Below, one piece after another: positions 47,859-58,600 of a DNA stretch of 64,000 nt. The stretch lies in assembly GCA_003116995.1 (NCBI GenBank), contig BDSL01000008.1, positions 310,001 through 374,000 of the forward strand, given 5' to 3'. The notes below the pieces were generated by a model, which did no database searches, was not told the DNA's origin, and saw only the letters and a program-made list of their open reading frames with translations. A program made the translations under genes and the position numbers. Position 1 is the stretch's first letter, and each line of letters starts with the position of its first letter. This DNA is from Yamagishiella unicocca. Lineage: Eukaryota > Chlorophyta > Chlorophyceae > Chlamydomonadales > Volvocaceae.

Positions 47859-48758
47859 CCCCGAAGTGGCAGTGCCTGAAAATCGGTTTGGTATATTTGT
47901 GTGACTCGTTGGACAGACTCTCATTCAACGCTTAAATAACGGCTAAGTGTGGGGGGTCTTGTTAACGCTCTTTAAGAGGCTGGAGCGTCTGTACCATATC
48001 AGCGGCAGAGCTCTTATGCTATGCGTGGCGAGCCTGCTGGGCAAAGTATTTGGGCCCGCCAGTAACTTTTAGCAAGCCTTAACCAGTTGTGCACGTGCAT
48101 GACCTCAATGGTGCATGACGAACATGGTTATGCGGACGCAGGCCGCGAGGCCCTTGATGCCGTAAGGCGCGAGAGGAAAGGCTGCGCTGGACGTCTTCTG
48201 CCGCGACATACTGCGCTGGACTACTGTCTGATTAGGGTGCATTGAGTATACAGGACGTCATAATGTCACACCGGTGCGTACATGTCCGCTCTTGCGAAAG
48301 TCGTTTCTGGTTTTCCGTTTTCGTCTCGCACCTCGCAAGCCCACAAGGAGGCTCAGCGTGCCGGCCATGCCGAGCCGGGCAACCACCTCGCCGTGTCCGC
48401 CACAGCAACCAGGGACGCGGCCCCAAGCAACATGACCATTACACACAAACACGCGCGGCCGCGAGGAACAACACAAAAAGAGCGCAGGCCGGCTGGGGCC
48501 TTGCAAGGACGTTGCAAACACCCGCCTCCGAGCAGCAATACCGGGTACCGGCAGGTAGGCTACGGCCTGGGCCCAACCGTGACGCCCCGCAGGTGGGTCG
48601 CACGTCGTGGCCACTGACCCCGGCGGTGCAGCACCCTCCACACGCACAGGGCAGTGCAGCCACCGGTGCACCGCCTCGACGGCCTCTTCAGCCGCCTACA
48701 CGCACTTCCAGCCGACATGACTGCATCAGCCAGGCAACCCCTCAGCCTCACCCTCACC
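47859..48758. other. Spacer between transporter and PPAN genes (both minus strand)
   Basis: Holds the transporter 5' flank and the PPAN 3' UTR. A minus-strand TGTAA at 48439-48443 is well placed to end PPAN. No other gene was recognised. Confidence 0.5.
48439..48443 (-). terminator. Putative TGTAA poly(A) signal of PPAN
   Basis: TGTAA on the minus strand, about 316 bases after the PPAN stop. TGTAA is the usual poly(A) signal in chlorophycean algae. Confidence 0.5.
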
Positions 48759-51700
48759 TCACCGCCGCCCCCGCCCGCCGCCCCGGCCCCTCCCTCCAGA
48801 CGGCTTGAACCCCCCTCGGCCGCCGCTATCCCGGCCGCCGCCCCGCCCTCGCCCTCCAAACCCGCCGCGGCTGCCGCCATCCCGACCGCCGCCGCCACCC
48901 CGGCCGCGACCGGAGTCCCGGCCGAAGCCGCCGCCCCGCCCACCCCGCCCGCCCCGCCCCTCGCCGCCGCCTCCGAATCGGCCGCCTCCGCCGGAGCCGC
49001 CGAATCGGCCGCCGCCGCCGGAGCCGCCGAATCGGCCGCCGCCGCCAAAGCGGCCGCCGCCGCCGCCACCGTCGTCATCTCGGCGTTGCCGCTTGAAATC
49101 TCCACCATCTGAGCTCCGGCCCCGCCCTCGGCTGCCGCCCCGGCCTCGGCCCCACCCGCGGAAGCCGCCCCGCCGCCCGCCTCGCCCCCGGTACGACCCC
49201 ACCATCTCGTCAGCCTCCGGATCGCGGCCCACCTCCTCCCTGGAGCAATTGGGAGTACGGCAGTCGCGCACAAAGTCAGACGAAGGCAGAGCACCACGTG
49301 CTTGGAAGGCCTGTAAGTGAGGACACTCTTAAAAGCCCCAAACCCCAAACCTGCAAAACCCTACCCCAGCAACCCCCCCAACCCCCCACCCACCTGAAGT
49401 ACGCCGCATCGTCGTCCTCGTCATCTGCGCCCGCGGCCCTCGGCCGCTTCTTGGACGGTGGCTTGGCGGCGCCGTCGCCCTCCGCCGCCTCCTCGCCCCC
49501 GCTCTCCGTCCCCTCGCCGCTGCCATCCCCCTCCACCGCCCCCGCCGCCGCCTCTGCGGGGTCCTGCTCCCACCACATCTTGCCCGCCGGCAGCTTGCCC
49601 TCCTGGCGCATCTGGTCGGCCTGCGCCGCCGCCTTGCGCGCCGCCTCCGAGGCCTTCTTCCGCACGTTTGCTTCCTTCAGGCAACCGCAACCGCAGCCGC
49701 AACGGTGTGTGGGGGGGGGGGCATAAAAAACGGTTACGCGACACGGATAGGATAGCTGGCGGCGGATAGGGGAGGACACCAGCACCGAGCCACTGGGCTG
49801 CCAGCCCCGATACGGTACGACACCATGCAAGACAGCAGAGAGGGGTTTCGAGGAAGACCCGTGGGTGCGAGAAAAAACAGAGAGGGGGGGCCATGGCAGT
49901 GGCACAAGCCACTTGGTGGCACTGTTCGCACAAAGGCGCCATCACGGGCAAGAGGCAAGGGAAAGGCAAGGGAAAGGCAAGGGAAAGGCAAGGATCGCTG
50001 GCAAGGGAACAGTACAACTGCCAGCGAGAGGCGGCTGCGGCCCGTCGGACGTTATCGGGCGTGTGCTTCACGGGTTGGAACCCCGAGGGCACCCACCCAC
50101 CCAGGTCCCCTCCCCCCTGCCTCAGCGGCCCCCCAGCACCTGCTGCTTCCTCCGCTCCGTCCGCAGCACCTCCCGCTCCTCCTGCCTGCTGCTCAGCTCC
50201 TGCGCCTCCTCCTGGGTCTTGCTCACGTGCGCGTGGTGGAGCACCGCGCCGTCGCACAGACCCTCCTCGATCTGCAAGGGGGGCAGGGCGGGGCGGCCGG
50301 GCGGGTGGGCGGATGGGCGGCCGGGCGGGTGGGCGGATGGGCGGCCGGGCGGATGGGCGGATGGGCGGCCGGGCGGATGGGCGGATGGGCAGTGTGGTGG
50401 GTGAGGGGTTTCAGAGGAGAAACCTCCAGTTCCGCCCGTGGGTGAGGGGCAGCAACTAGGGCGCGTCTCGATCCCCAACCACGCCGCCAAGGGTTCACGC
50501 AAAACTAAGGCGAGCGACGTACGAGCCGCCCGCCGCCTGTGCAGGTGTCCCTGCAACCCTCTTCCCCGCCCCCGCCCCTTCTGCCCCCTCTCGCTCCCTC
50601 CTGCCCCCTCTCCCCTTCCCCCTCTCCTCCTCACCCCCCGCCCGAAAACTATCCGCCGGCTACTTTCTGTCCTCCGTCTCCTCTGTCGTGTAAACGGGCC
50701 TTCTCCCCCCCCCCCCCCGCCGCGGATTCTCTTATCACCCCCCCCCGCGGATTCTCTTATCACACACACCCCGCCGCTGATTCTCTTATCACCCCCCCCC
50801 CCGCGGATTCTTTTATCACCCCCCCCCGCCGCGGATTCTCTTATCACACACACCCCGCGCCGCGGATTCTCTTATCACCCCCCCCCACCTTGACTAGCTC
50901 CAAGTCCATACGCGGCCCCAGCTCGTGCAGCCTGACGCGACTCTGTCGTGATGCCACGTTACCGCGACCCAGGTCTTGCGACAAGGTCACTCGGCTCACC
51001 TCCGCGTCCTCACCCTCGCTTTCCTGGGGGACGGAGGAGGGGGGGACCAGATGGGTGGGGGGGGGCCAAAGGAGGAGGAGGGGGGAAACAGGGGTGTTGA
51101 GGGGTCCGGGCAGCGCCGTGCCAGGGTGGGGGGGGTCGGGGTCCGCAGCATTCCTCTTTCATGGGCGCTGCCGCCCCGCGCAGCGCAACACGCACCTCAC
51201 CTCTTCGGCCACGACGCGTGCTTCACTCCCTCTACGCGTTGCAGGGCGGCATGCACGTCGTTCCTCCCTTTGTGGCCTTTGTGGAATCCGGAGGCTCTGT
51301 CTTAACACGGGGTCCGCACCTGCCTGCCTTCCACGGCCCCCATCCCGGCTCCTCTCCTTTCCCTTGCCCCGCCCTCCCCTCGCACCGATCCGTATCCGCT
51401 CTTTGTCACGAATTCCGACACGTCCTGGAAGGCCCCCAGGTCGGGCACCTCCCGCCGAGACAGCAGGCCCTGTGGCGGGTGGGGGTGGGTGGGGGTGGGA
51501 GGGGAGTTACAGAAAAGAACCGTTGACTCGACACGCGAATTGTAGTAGCTGCATAGCCTTCGGACACCTGGACACGCGGTAATGGTGGTGGTGGGGAAGT
51601 AGATGCCCGGTGACACGACATAGGAAACGGAGAGCAGGAGCTAGCTGGTGAATAGTTTTCAGACACACGCGCATGCCCGAAAACTTGGCTGGGCTACCAG

Positions 51701-54700
51701 GAAACCCGTGGATACAGCCGTGGAGGAACCCGTCGTGGCGTGCGTGTGTGTGTGGGGGGGGGAGGGGTGGGGTGGGCAGCGAGGAGGGGTGTGAGGGAGG
51801 GTGCGGGGGGCCGGTCGGGTGGCCCAGGTGGCAGGCAACCACGCCCCCGGCCGGACCCCACCCGGCGCGAGCGCCCCTTTTGTTCGAGTTTGGGTTTCAC
51901 GGCTTTCCCCTCTTCTCCCCCCAGCCCCTGCCCGAGCCCACCTTGATGCTCTTGCGCAGCCCCGACGGTGCCACTGCGATGCTGTAGTGGCGCAGCCGGA
52001 TGAGGCCTGGGGGGGTAGTGGGTTTGGGGGTTTGGGGGTTTGGGGGTTTGGGGGTTTGGGGGTTTGGGGGTGGGGAAAGGCCGGTGAAACGAGGAAGGGG
52101 AAACGGGATGGGGGCTCGGGTGGGCTCGGGGTGGGGGCGGGGATGCCAAGACACCGGCGGGTTATGCCCAGGGGGGAAGGGGTCGTATCTAGGGGCGTCC
52201 AGACCCGTCGGCCCCCACGCGCGATGTCCCAACCCTTCCCTCTCCACCCCCACCGCCCCCACCGCCCCCACCGCCCCCACCGCACCCACCGCCCCCACCG
52301 CCCGCACCGCACCCACCGCCCCCTTCCTCACCACCACCGCCGCCACCGCCCCCACCGCAGCCGCCCACCTGTCTCCTTATCCCTCGACAGCAGCACCACC
52401 CGCTGACAGGCGCTGAGCTTGGTGCGCTGCACGTTGAGCGCGGGAAACATGCCCTGCGCACGACAAGAATGACGTAAGGCACGGTACGATGCGGCAGCTC
52501 GTGCGTGGCGGGACGCCGAATCGTCGGGGAGGGGGCGCAAGAGGATCGGTCGTACCGCTGTACGACCATCGTACTCTGCGACGTAGGTGAGAAGCAGCCC
52601 AACCACATCATGATGACGCAATCGACCCGAGCCAGGACCAGGCCGGCTTCCTAAAGCCAAACCCTTACCGCCCCCTGAAACCCTGAACTCAGCCCTTACC
52701 GCCCCCTGAAACCCTAAACTCAGCCCTTACCGCCCCCCTGAAACCCTGAACCCAGCCCTTACCGCCCCCCTGAAAACCTAACCCAACCACACCTGGAACA
52801 TGGTGGTCACTAGCCGCAGCGTTTCGTCGCCGCTGAAGCCGTTCATCACCACCAGCGGCGGCGTCTGGGTGACGGGGGGTGTGGCGGCGGTGGCGGCGGT
52901 GGCGGGGGTGACGGTGGTGGCAAGGAAAACCAGTGTACGAAGGAAAACCGTTTTTAGGACAGACATGCTGGAGAAATTGGTTGGAGAAACTGAAGTCAGA
53001 GATCGTATGTCGGGCGGGAACCAAGCCGCGGACCCGGGTTCAAGGCGGCCAACCGGCAGTGGCGACAGGAATAAGACGGTAGTCACGGCCGGTAGGCGGC
53101 GGGGGAGGCTGCAGCAGTGGCGCGATGGACGGCTTCAGTGACCCGACCCCCAGGACACGGTTTTCCTCGCACCCCCCCGGCGCAAGCTTCGAGCGAAGAG
53201 GATGCCTCATGGCAGGCCACAGATATGGGGGCCCCCCCTGGGGTCCTTGAACAGCCTCTGGGCAACGGAGGGAGGTCCGCCGCAAGAACTTCCGAGGCTG
53301 GAACTTTAGTCATCACCCCCGGGGTTCGTGTGGCCCTGCGGGCCCCATCTTGGGTGCGGTCGACCCACGGACTCCAGTGCCGACCCACGGGTTTCAGTGT
53401 CGACCCACGGGTTTCAGTGTCGACCCACGGGTTTCAGTGTCGACCCACGGGTTTCAGTACCGACCCACGGGTTTCAGTACCGACCCACGGGTTACACACC
53501 TTGAATGCGTTGACGGGCACCCGGGGCCGGGCGGCCGCCGCCTGTACGTCGCGAATGAGCGCGTAGTTGTGTATGCGCATAGTCACGGTGGGGCCCTGGG
53601 GGCGGAGGGGGGTAGGGGGGGAAGGAGGAGGGGGCGGGGAGGAGGGGAGGGGAGGAGGGGAGGGGCGGGGGTTGGGTCACCGAAAGGCCGAAGGTACCGG
53701 AAAAACGGTCGCGATAACGGTTGTCGTACCCGCGGCGTCTTTGCGATCTTGAGGTACGAGCTGACGTCAGTGGCTGACAGCATCACGAAGTGGGTCACGC
53801 CCAGCGGCCCCGCCACGGACACGAAGTCCCGCAGTGTGTTTCGCCGGGACTCCTGGGCGGGCGGGGGGGGGAGCGGAGCGGGGGAGAGCGGGGGAGGGGT
53901 GTCCGAGGAGTTGGGGGAGGGCGATGGCACGAGGCGCTCGCTACGTGGTTTTTCGTAAATTGTGGAGCGGGGGGCTGAACGGGCGCCACCTCCGAGGCGA
54001 CTCCCCGCGTACTGCGGTGCGCGCTGCCTTAACACTTAAAAACACACTAGGCTTCGAAACACCCGTTTTGAGTATGCTGCCCCTCAACCCTCCCGGGCCC
54101 AGCCGGGACCACTCGGCAGCCCCACCGCGACTCGGCGGCGCCTCCCAACCCCGCCGCCGCCAAGTCGCCGACACGTACCAGCCAGCAGGAGGTCACTGGG
54201 ACAGCATGGTGTCGCACTTCCCCCCGTCAGCAGCGCCTCCGCGCTCCGTCCCCTTGCCGCCCCTCCCTTCTGGACCACCACCTTCATCGCCCTTGGATTT
54301 CGGCCGTGTATCCTTGGACTATCCTTTACCCCCGCCCCGCCCTTGCAACCCTCCGTCCCTCCCTCTCTTCCCCTCCCTCCTGCACCCGTCCTGCCGACCC
54401 CACCTCCCCCCACCTTACCCCACCTTACCCCACCTCCCCCCGCCTCCCCCCCAAAACACACCTTGAGGTTGGCCGCCGTGTTGGGCAGCATCATGCGCCG
54501 GAAGTCCTGCTCCAGGTCAGCCATGATGGACTGGGCGCCGTGGTGGTGGTGTGTGTGGGGGGGGGGATTGGTGCGAGGTCGGGGGGTTCGGGGGACGGAT
54601 TGGGGCACTTGCCGAAACACCGGTGCGTGCAAATTGGGGCGCCCCGTTAGGGTGGGGGGGTTAACGTTCGTATCCGTGATGGATGAGGTCTAGGACAAGG

Positions 54701-55285
54701 GGCGGCTCTGCGCGCCTTTCGGGAGCGCTCTCGTTGTCGCGCCAACGACCTGCCAAACCAGTAACCGCCCCTCTCCCAGCCCTAGGCTCCCTCCCCCGGC
54801 AAAGGACAGGCCCTCCAGGGCGATGTGGAGCCCAGCGATGTGGAGCAAGTCAAAGTCGTCTGAATGCGCGCGTCGTGGAACGCAGGCATGTCGCCGCCAC
54901 CGCCGGCGCGACGACAGACCGGTGCCGAGACGGCAACCTGGGATGGGCCCCCAAAGCTATCCTCACCACGCATAACGGAAGGTATCTAGTTTCGTGCGTA
55001 CGTGCAGGTCCTAGAACGGCGCGGTGTTCCGCCGCCGCCGGAAGGACGACCGGCAACGAAGGCTCACCCCATGCTTGCCACGTTTGAAAACCAGGGTCTT
55101 TGGGTCAGGCTTCTTGCCCTCAGCATTGTCCGTACTGACGTGCGTCCGCTTCTTCCGCTGCAGGTGCCCCAAAATGGAAGCATCGTAAGCATGAGAATGA
55201 AGCAACTCTCAGCAAACTTAAAGCAAGTGGTTAGGGAAGCTCTACATTTAACTGTTGCAGCACTTACGCGACGCGTTTTCGCCAT
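48759..55285 (-). CDS. PPAN: Peter Pan/SSF1 Brix-domain ribosome biogenesis factor with RGG tail
   Basis: Thirteen minus-strand exons, 5' to 3': 55285-55268, 55157-55068, 54530-54462, 53852-53730, 53595-53500, 52864-52793, 52453-52369, 52006-51942, 51469-51386, 51023-50889, 50271-50140, 49674-49394, 49239-48759, giving 576 aa. The order of motifs matches PPAN/SSF1: MAKTRRRKKRTH, DPKTLVFKRGKHG, DFRRMMLPNTAANLKESRR, LRDFVSVAGPLGVTHFV, PPLVVMNGF, MFPALNVQRTKLS, DKETGLIRLRHYSI, GYGSESEGED, GPRMDLELVKIEEGLCDGAV. Family members bind pre-rRNA (Rpf2/Ssf group) and are needed for 27S processing and 60S assembly in the nucleolus. The residues after FREEVGRDPEADEM form a tail of about 145 residues made of RGG and GGGRFGG repeats, which is unusual for PPAN. 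Several introns hold donor-adjacent minisatellites. The gene is divergent from DUF1995, with 330 bases between start codons. Confidence 0.95.
50717..50888 (-). repeat. Minisatellite at the 5' splice site of PPAN intron 10
   Basis: Directly after the donor at 50888 the minus strand reads gtgggggggg, then repeats of TGATAAGAGAATCCGCGG joined by G runs or GTGTGTG. Six copies. Confidence 0.93.
52017..52072 (-). repeat. (CCCCCAAA)n acceptor-side tract, PPAN intron 7
   Basis: Six octamer copies lie just upstream of the exon 8 acceptor and supply its pyrimidine-rich tract. Confidence 0.9.
52241..52368 (-). repeat. (GGTGGGGGC)n G-rich tract at the 5' splice site of PPAN intron 7
   Basis: The minus strand after the donor at 52368 is gtgggcggctgcggtggggg followed by GGTGGGGGC-type units for about 125 bases. 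Confidence 0.85.
52920..53045 (+). repeat. Dispersed repeat family B, copy in PPAN intron 5
   Basis: Contains GTGTACGAAGGAAAACCG, GACATGCTGGAGAAATTG and AAGTCAGAGATCGTATGTCG. Antisense to PPAN. A GACCCGGGTTCAAGG end follows. Confidence 0.75.
53371..53499 (-). repeat. 20-bp minisatellite at the 5' splice site of PPAN intron 5
   Basis: From the fifth intron base onward the minus strand repeats AACCCGTGGGTCGGTACTGA or its GACACTGA variant, six copies, starting next to the donor at 53499. Confidence 0.93.
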
Positions 55286-55615
55286 GTTCAGGTATTTCCG
55301 ACGCAAGCAGGCAGAACGTAGCTAGTGAGCAGAATGTAAATAGTTATAAGGAAAGAAGTGATATTGCATATACTAAGCTTAAAAGGTGCTTCTGTTTTTG
55401 GCCTTTTGGAGCGTCGTCACCGCTCGTCACGGCACAGCAAGGGTTCATACCCCGGTGCATACAAAGACAGGAGGACAAGTACCCTTGTACTAAACAGCGC
55501 ATATTTTCATAAATATTACCACAACGCAGTATAACTTGAACCACGCAACTCAAACCACCAACCACACGACCATCCACTGCGCTCAGGCACTTGGCGCAGA
55601 AGCTCCCGCTCGGCC
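55286..55615. promoter_or_regulatory. Shared divergent promoter region of PPAN (-) and DUF1995 (+)
   Basis: Only 330 bases separate the two start codons. The stretch is AT-richer than its surroundings (for example ATATTGCATATACTAAGC near 55362), as expected of a bidirectional promoter. Transcription start sites cannot be placed. Confidence 0.5.
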
Positions 55616-58600
55616 ATGCGGTGCTCGCAAGGAATGATTCGTTTGAATCCATCTACTGGAAGGGCTCCCATTGGCCTGCTTCATCAGCGCGTGCAGCCTC
55701 GCCATCAACACCTCATCGCGTCCGTCGGTGCGCGCCTGGCCAGCCTGGAGCCCGCGCTGACCAGCATCGTTGGACCAGCACCACCTGCACCGAGGTACGG
55801 TGTTGTGCGCTGTCCCTATCCCAACTTTGACTTGTCGTCGCGCGGGCTACATATGGTTGTTTATTGCTCAACGCAACGGGGACGCAGAGGGCGCGATAGC
55901 TGCGCGGGGGATGACCAAATGCGCTGGCGGATGGGCGGAAGCGACGATGACGTGACCGCGCCTGCCGAGGGCTGACACCCGCAGGGGGTTGAACAGCTGA
56001 AACAGCTGCTGTGTTAGTGGGCGTTAGCAACACGAGGGGGGCAGCATGATGAGCGAGGAGTCGGTACGAGAGCGGTTTTTGTAATGCCAGACATTTTAGG
56101 GCGCGTGAGGGCCGAGGTGGGATGCCCCCAACAGGGCTCCCAAGCAGGATGCAAGGGCGAGGGGGGGGGCTCTGCACGTCTGCAGGGCGGGGTGATGGGT
56201 GGGCGAGGGCGCGGCGGAAGATACCGCAGGCGGCATCCACGAGTCAAACGCTGTGCCGTCGTCAGCACCATAATACCCACCTGCCTACATACCCACGCAT
56301 TGGCCGAAACACGTGCGGCACAGATGGCACGGGGCAGACAGCGGGCAGACAGCGGGCAGACACGGGGAAGACACGGGGAAGACACGAGGGCAGACACGAG
56401 GGCAGACACGAGGGCAGGAGGGCCCGCGGGCACGAGGGCAGGAGTTTTGAGACCCCTCTCCCGGACGGCCCGCGGTGCTGCTTTCCTTCTCGCCCTCATC
56501 CCACGACGTCTCGCACCCTACGACGTCTCGCACCCTACGATTCGCAGCAGCAACCCAACCGGCCCCCATCGTGGCGCTCGCAGGACTGTCAGCGAGGCCG
56601 TACGACAGGCTCGTACGGCATTGCGGCTGTACCGCGAGGCGGCGGTGGCGGAAGCCAGCCGCGGAGGCAGCGACAGCGACGCCGACGCCGCAGCCGCGGA
56701 GGCGCAACGGCGCAGCGGGGCTGCGGCCTCGACGTCAGGATCTGGATCCGAATCCGGATCCGGAGCAGCATGGCCGCGGAGGCTGATCGTGGATCTGCCG
56801 CTGCCGTCGCAGCGAGTTGGCTTCATGGGGCGAGGTGAGCGGGGCTAGAAGGTGTCGCGCGGAAACCGGTAGGTCGGCACGTCAAAAGATAAGTAAGACT
56901 GACTAGATAATTTTGGGACGCGCGTTTCGGGTTGCATGCTGGAGTTGCACGCTGGGTTAGATATCCAAAGTGGGACATCGACTCCCGCCGCCGACTGCTG
57001 TGCCGAAGTGAGCAACAGTGAGATGGAAAACCCTACCGGTATACGCGCAACTGGCCCTCTCCTCCTCCTCCTCCTTCTCCTCCTCTTCCCTTCTGCCGGT
57101 TTCTTAATCTGCTTGCTAGTCCACGGGGGTTTCTCACAAACCTTCTCTCCGCCTGTTTGCCCCCGTGGCGCCTTCCTCCGTGCACCGCCACAGGCAACCC
57201 CCAGCCCGACCTGCTGGTGCTGCTGGACGAGGGCGACTACCCGGGCGGCGAGGTGCAGCGCTTCAGGGTGGTGCGGAAGGTGGTGGAGGCGATGTTGGAG
57301 GGGTGAGTGCGGGAGGGGCGGGGGAAGCAGTGGAAGCCCGCGGGCCAACACATCCAGAGATAGGAAGGCTGGGTGGTCAGTGGAGGCGGGGGAGGCGGAG
57401 GGAGGGGGGCGCAGGAGCACAGGATGCTTGCGAGGTTTAGAGGGGCCTACGAGAGTTGCGGGTGTCGAATCTAAATCGAAAATGGGGTGCGAGGGAGGGG
57501 GATTGGGAGGGTGGAACAGCGCCGTCACCCCCTCCCTCACGCACTTGGAAGTCCTGAACCTTGTGATGCTTGAATCGGCCCTGAAGGTATTGAGTACCGG
57601 TACGGCTCTGCCGTACTGGTACTGCAGAGCAGCCTTCGCAGCAGCCTGCCGCTGCTCGCGGCCACGTGCCGTTGCAGTACTCCTTGCCGGCCGTAGCTCA
57701 GGCCGGCTTGTTCCACCCACCTTTAGCTTAGCCGCCGAAGGTCGACATCCGACCTTCGTCTTTCGTATCCTCACCTCAATCCAGAGTACCGACTCTGGAT
57801 TGAAGGTATTGAGTACCGACCTACCTTCGGGTTTCCTCTCAACCCCACGCACCTAACACACCTGTCGTACTGCACTGTACGGCGAAACCAGGTACGAATC
57901 GGAGTTCCTTGGCTTCCTGGAGGACAGCGCTGACGGCGTGGGCATGTGGTCGTGCGGGCGCGACACGACGCTGGTCGCCAACGTCACATCCGCGACGGTG
58001 GGTTGGCTCCTGTTGGGACCAAACAACCGTTATAACCGTTGCCGATCATGAGTTCACGTGGTAACGGCGCGCGGCGGTTTAGGCACGTTTCCTGGTTGCC
58101 GCGTCCCACCCATGGGCTGCTGCCGTAGCTGTGTCGCCACCGCACCTCCGCCCACGCACCACACACCACGCACCACACACCTCACACCACACGACGTGTT
58201 GCTTCGTTGCCGTACCATCGCCGTGCTGTCCCAGGTGCCCTCATTAGTAAAGCTGTTTGACGGCGGGTACGGCAATCGCGTGCAGTCGCGGGGGCACACG
58301 GTCATCGCCGTGAACCCGCAGTGGACGGACGCGGACAGCGTGGGGCAGCCGTGGCAGTGGTGAGAGGGCGCGGGCGGGGCGGAGGAAGCCGCGACAGTGA
58401 GGAGCGAGGGACCAGTTCTTTATTTCTGGTCGTCATTTCTCCATAATAAAAACACAGGAGCCGGGGGCATGCAAAGAAAATAACCGGGGCCGGGGGAGGC
58501 GGGAGGAACGGAACCAGGCTGGTGTCGGTGAGGGAGGAGGTATGAGAGGAGGGGGTGTGGGGGCGGTGATGACACACGGATAAAACACACGAGTGCATGG

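Noticed and set aside
46378..47904. Plus-strand ORFs opposite the SLC10A7-like gene
   Set aside because: Shadows of a clearly conserved transmembrane protein on the minus strand.
48560..49348. Ala/Gly-rich ORFs overlapping the PPAN RGG exon
   Set aside because: Alternative frames of GC-rich repeats. Only the frame ending at 48759 joins in phase to the PPAN exons.
53025..53045. B-box-like GGGTTCAAGG suggesting a tRNA-derived SINE
   Set aside because: No A box or cloverleaf at the right distance, and other copies of family B lack it.
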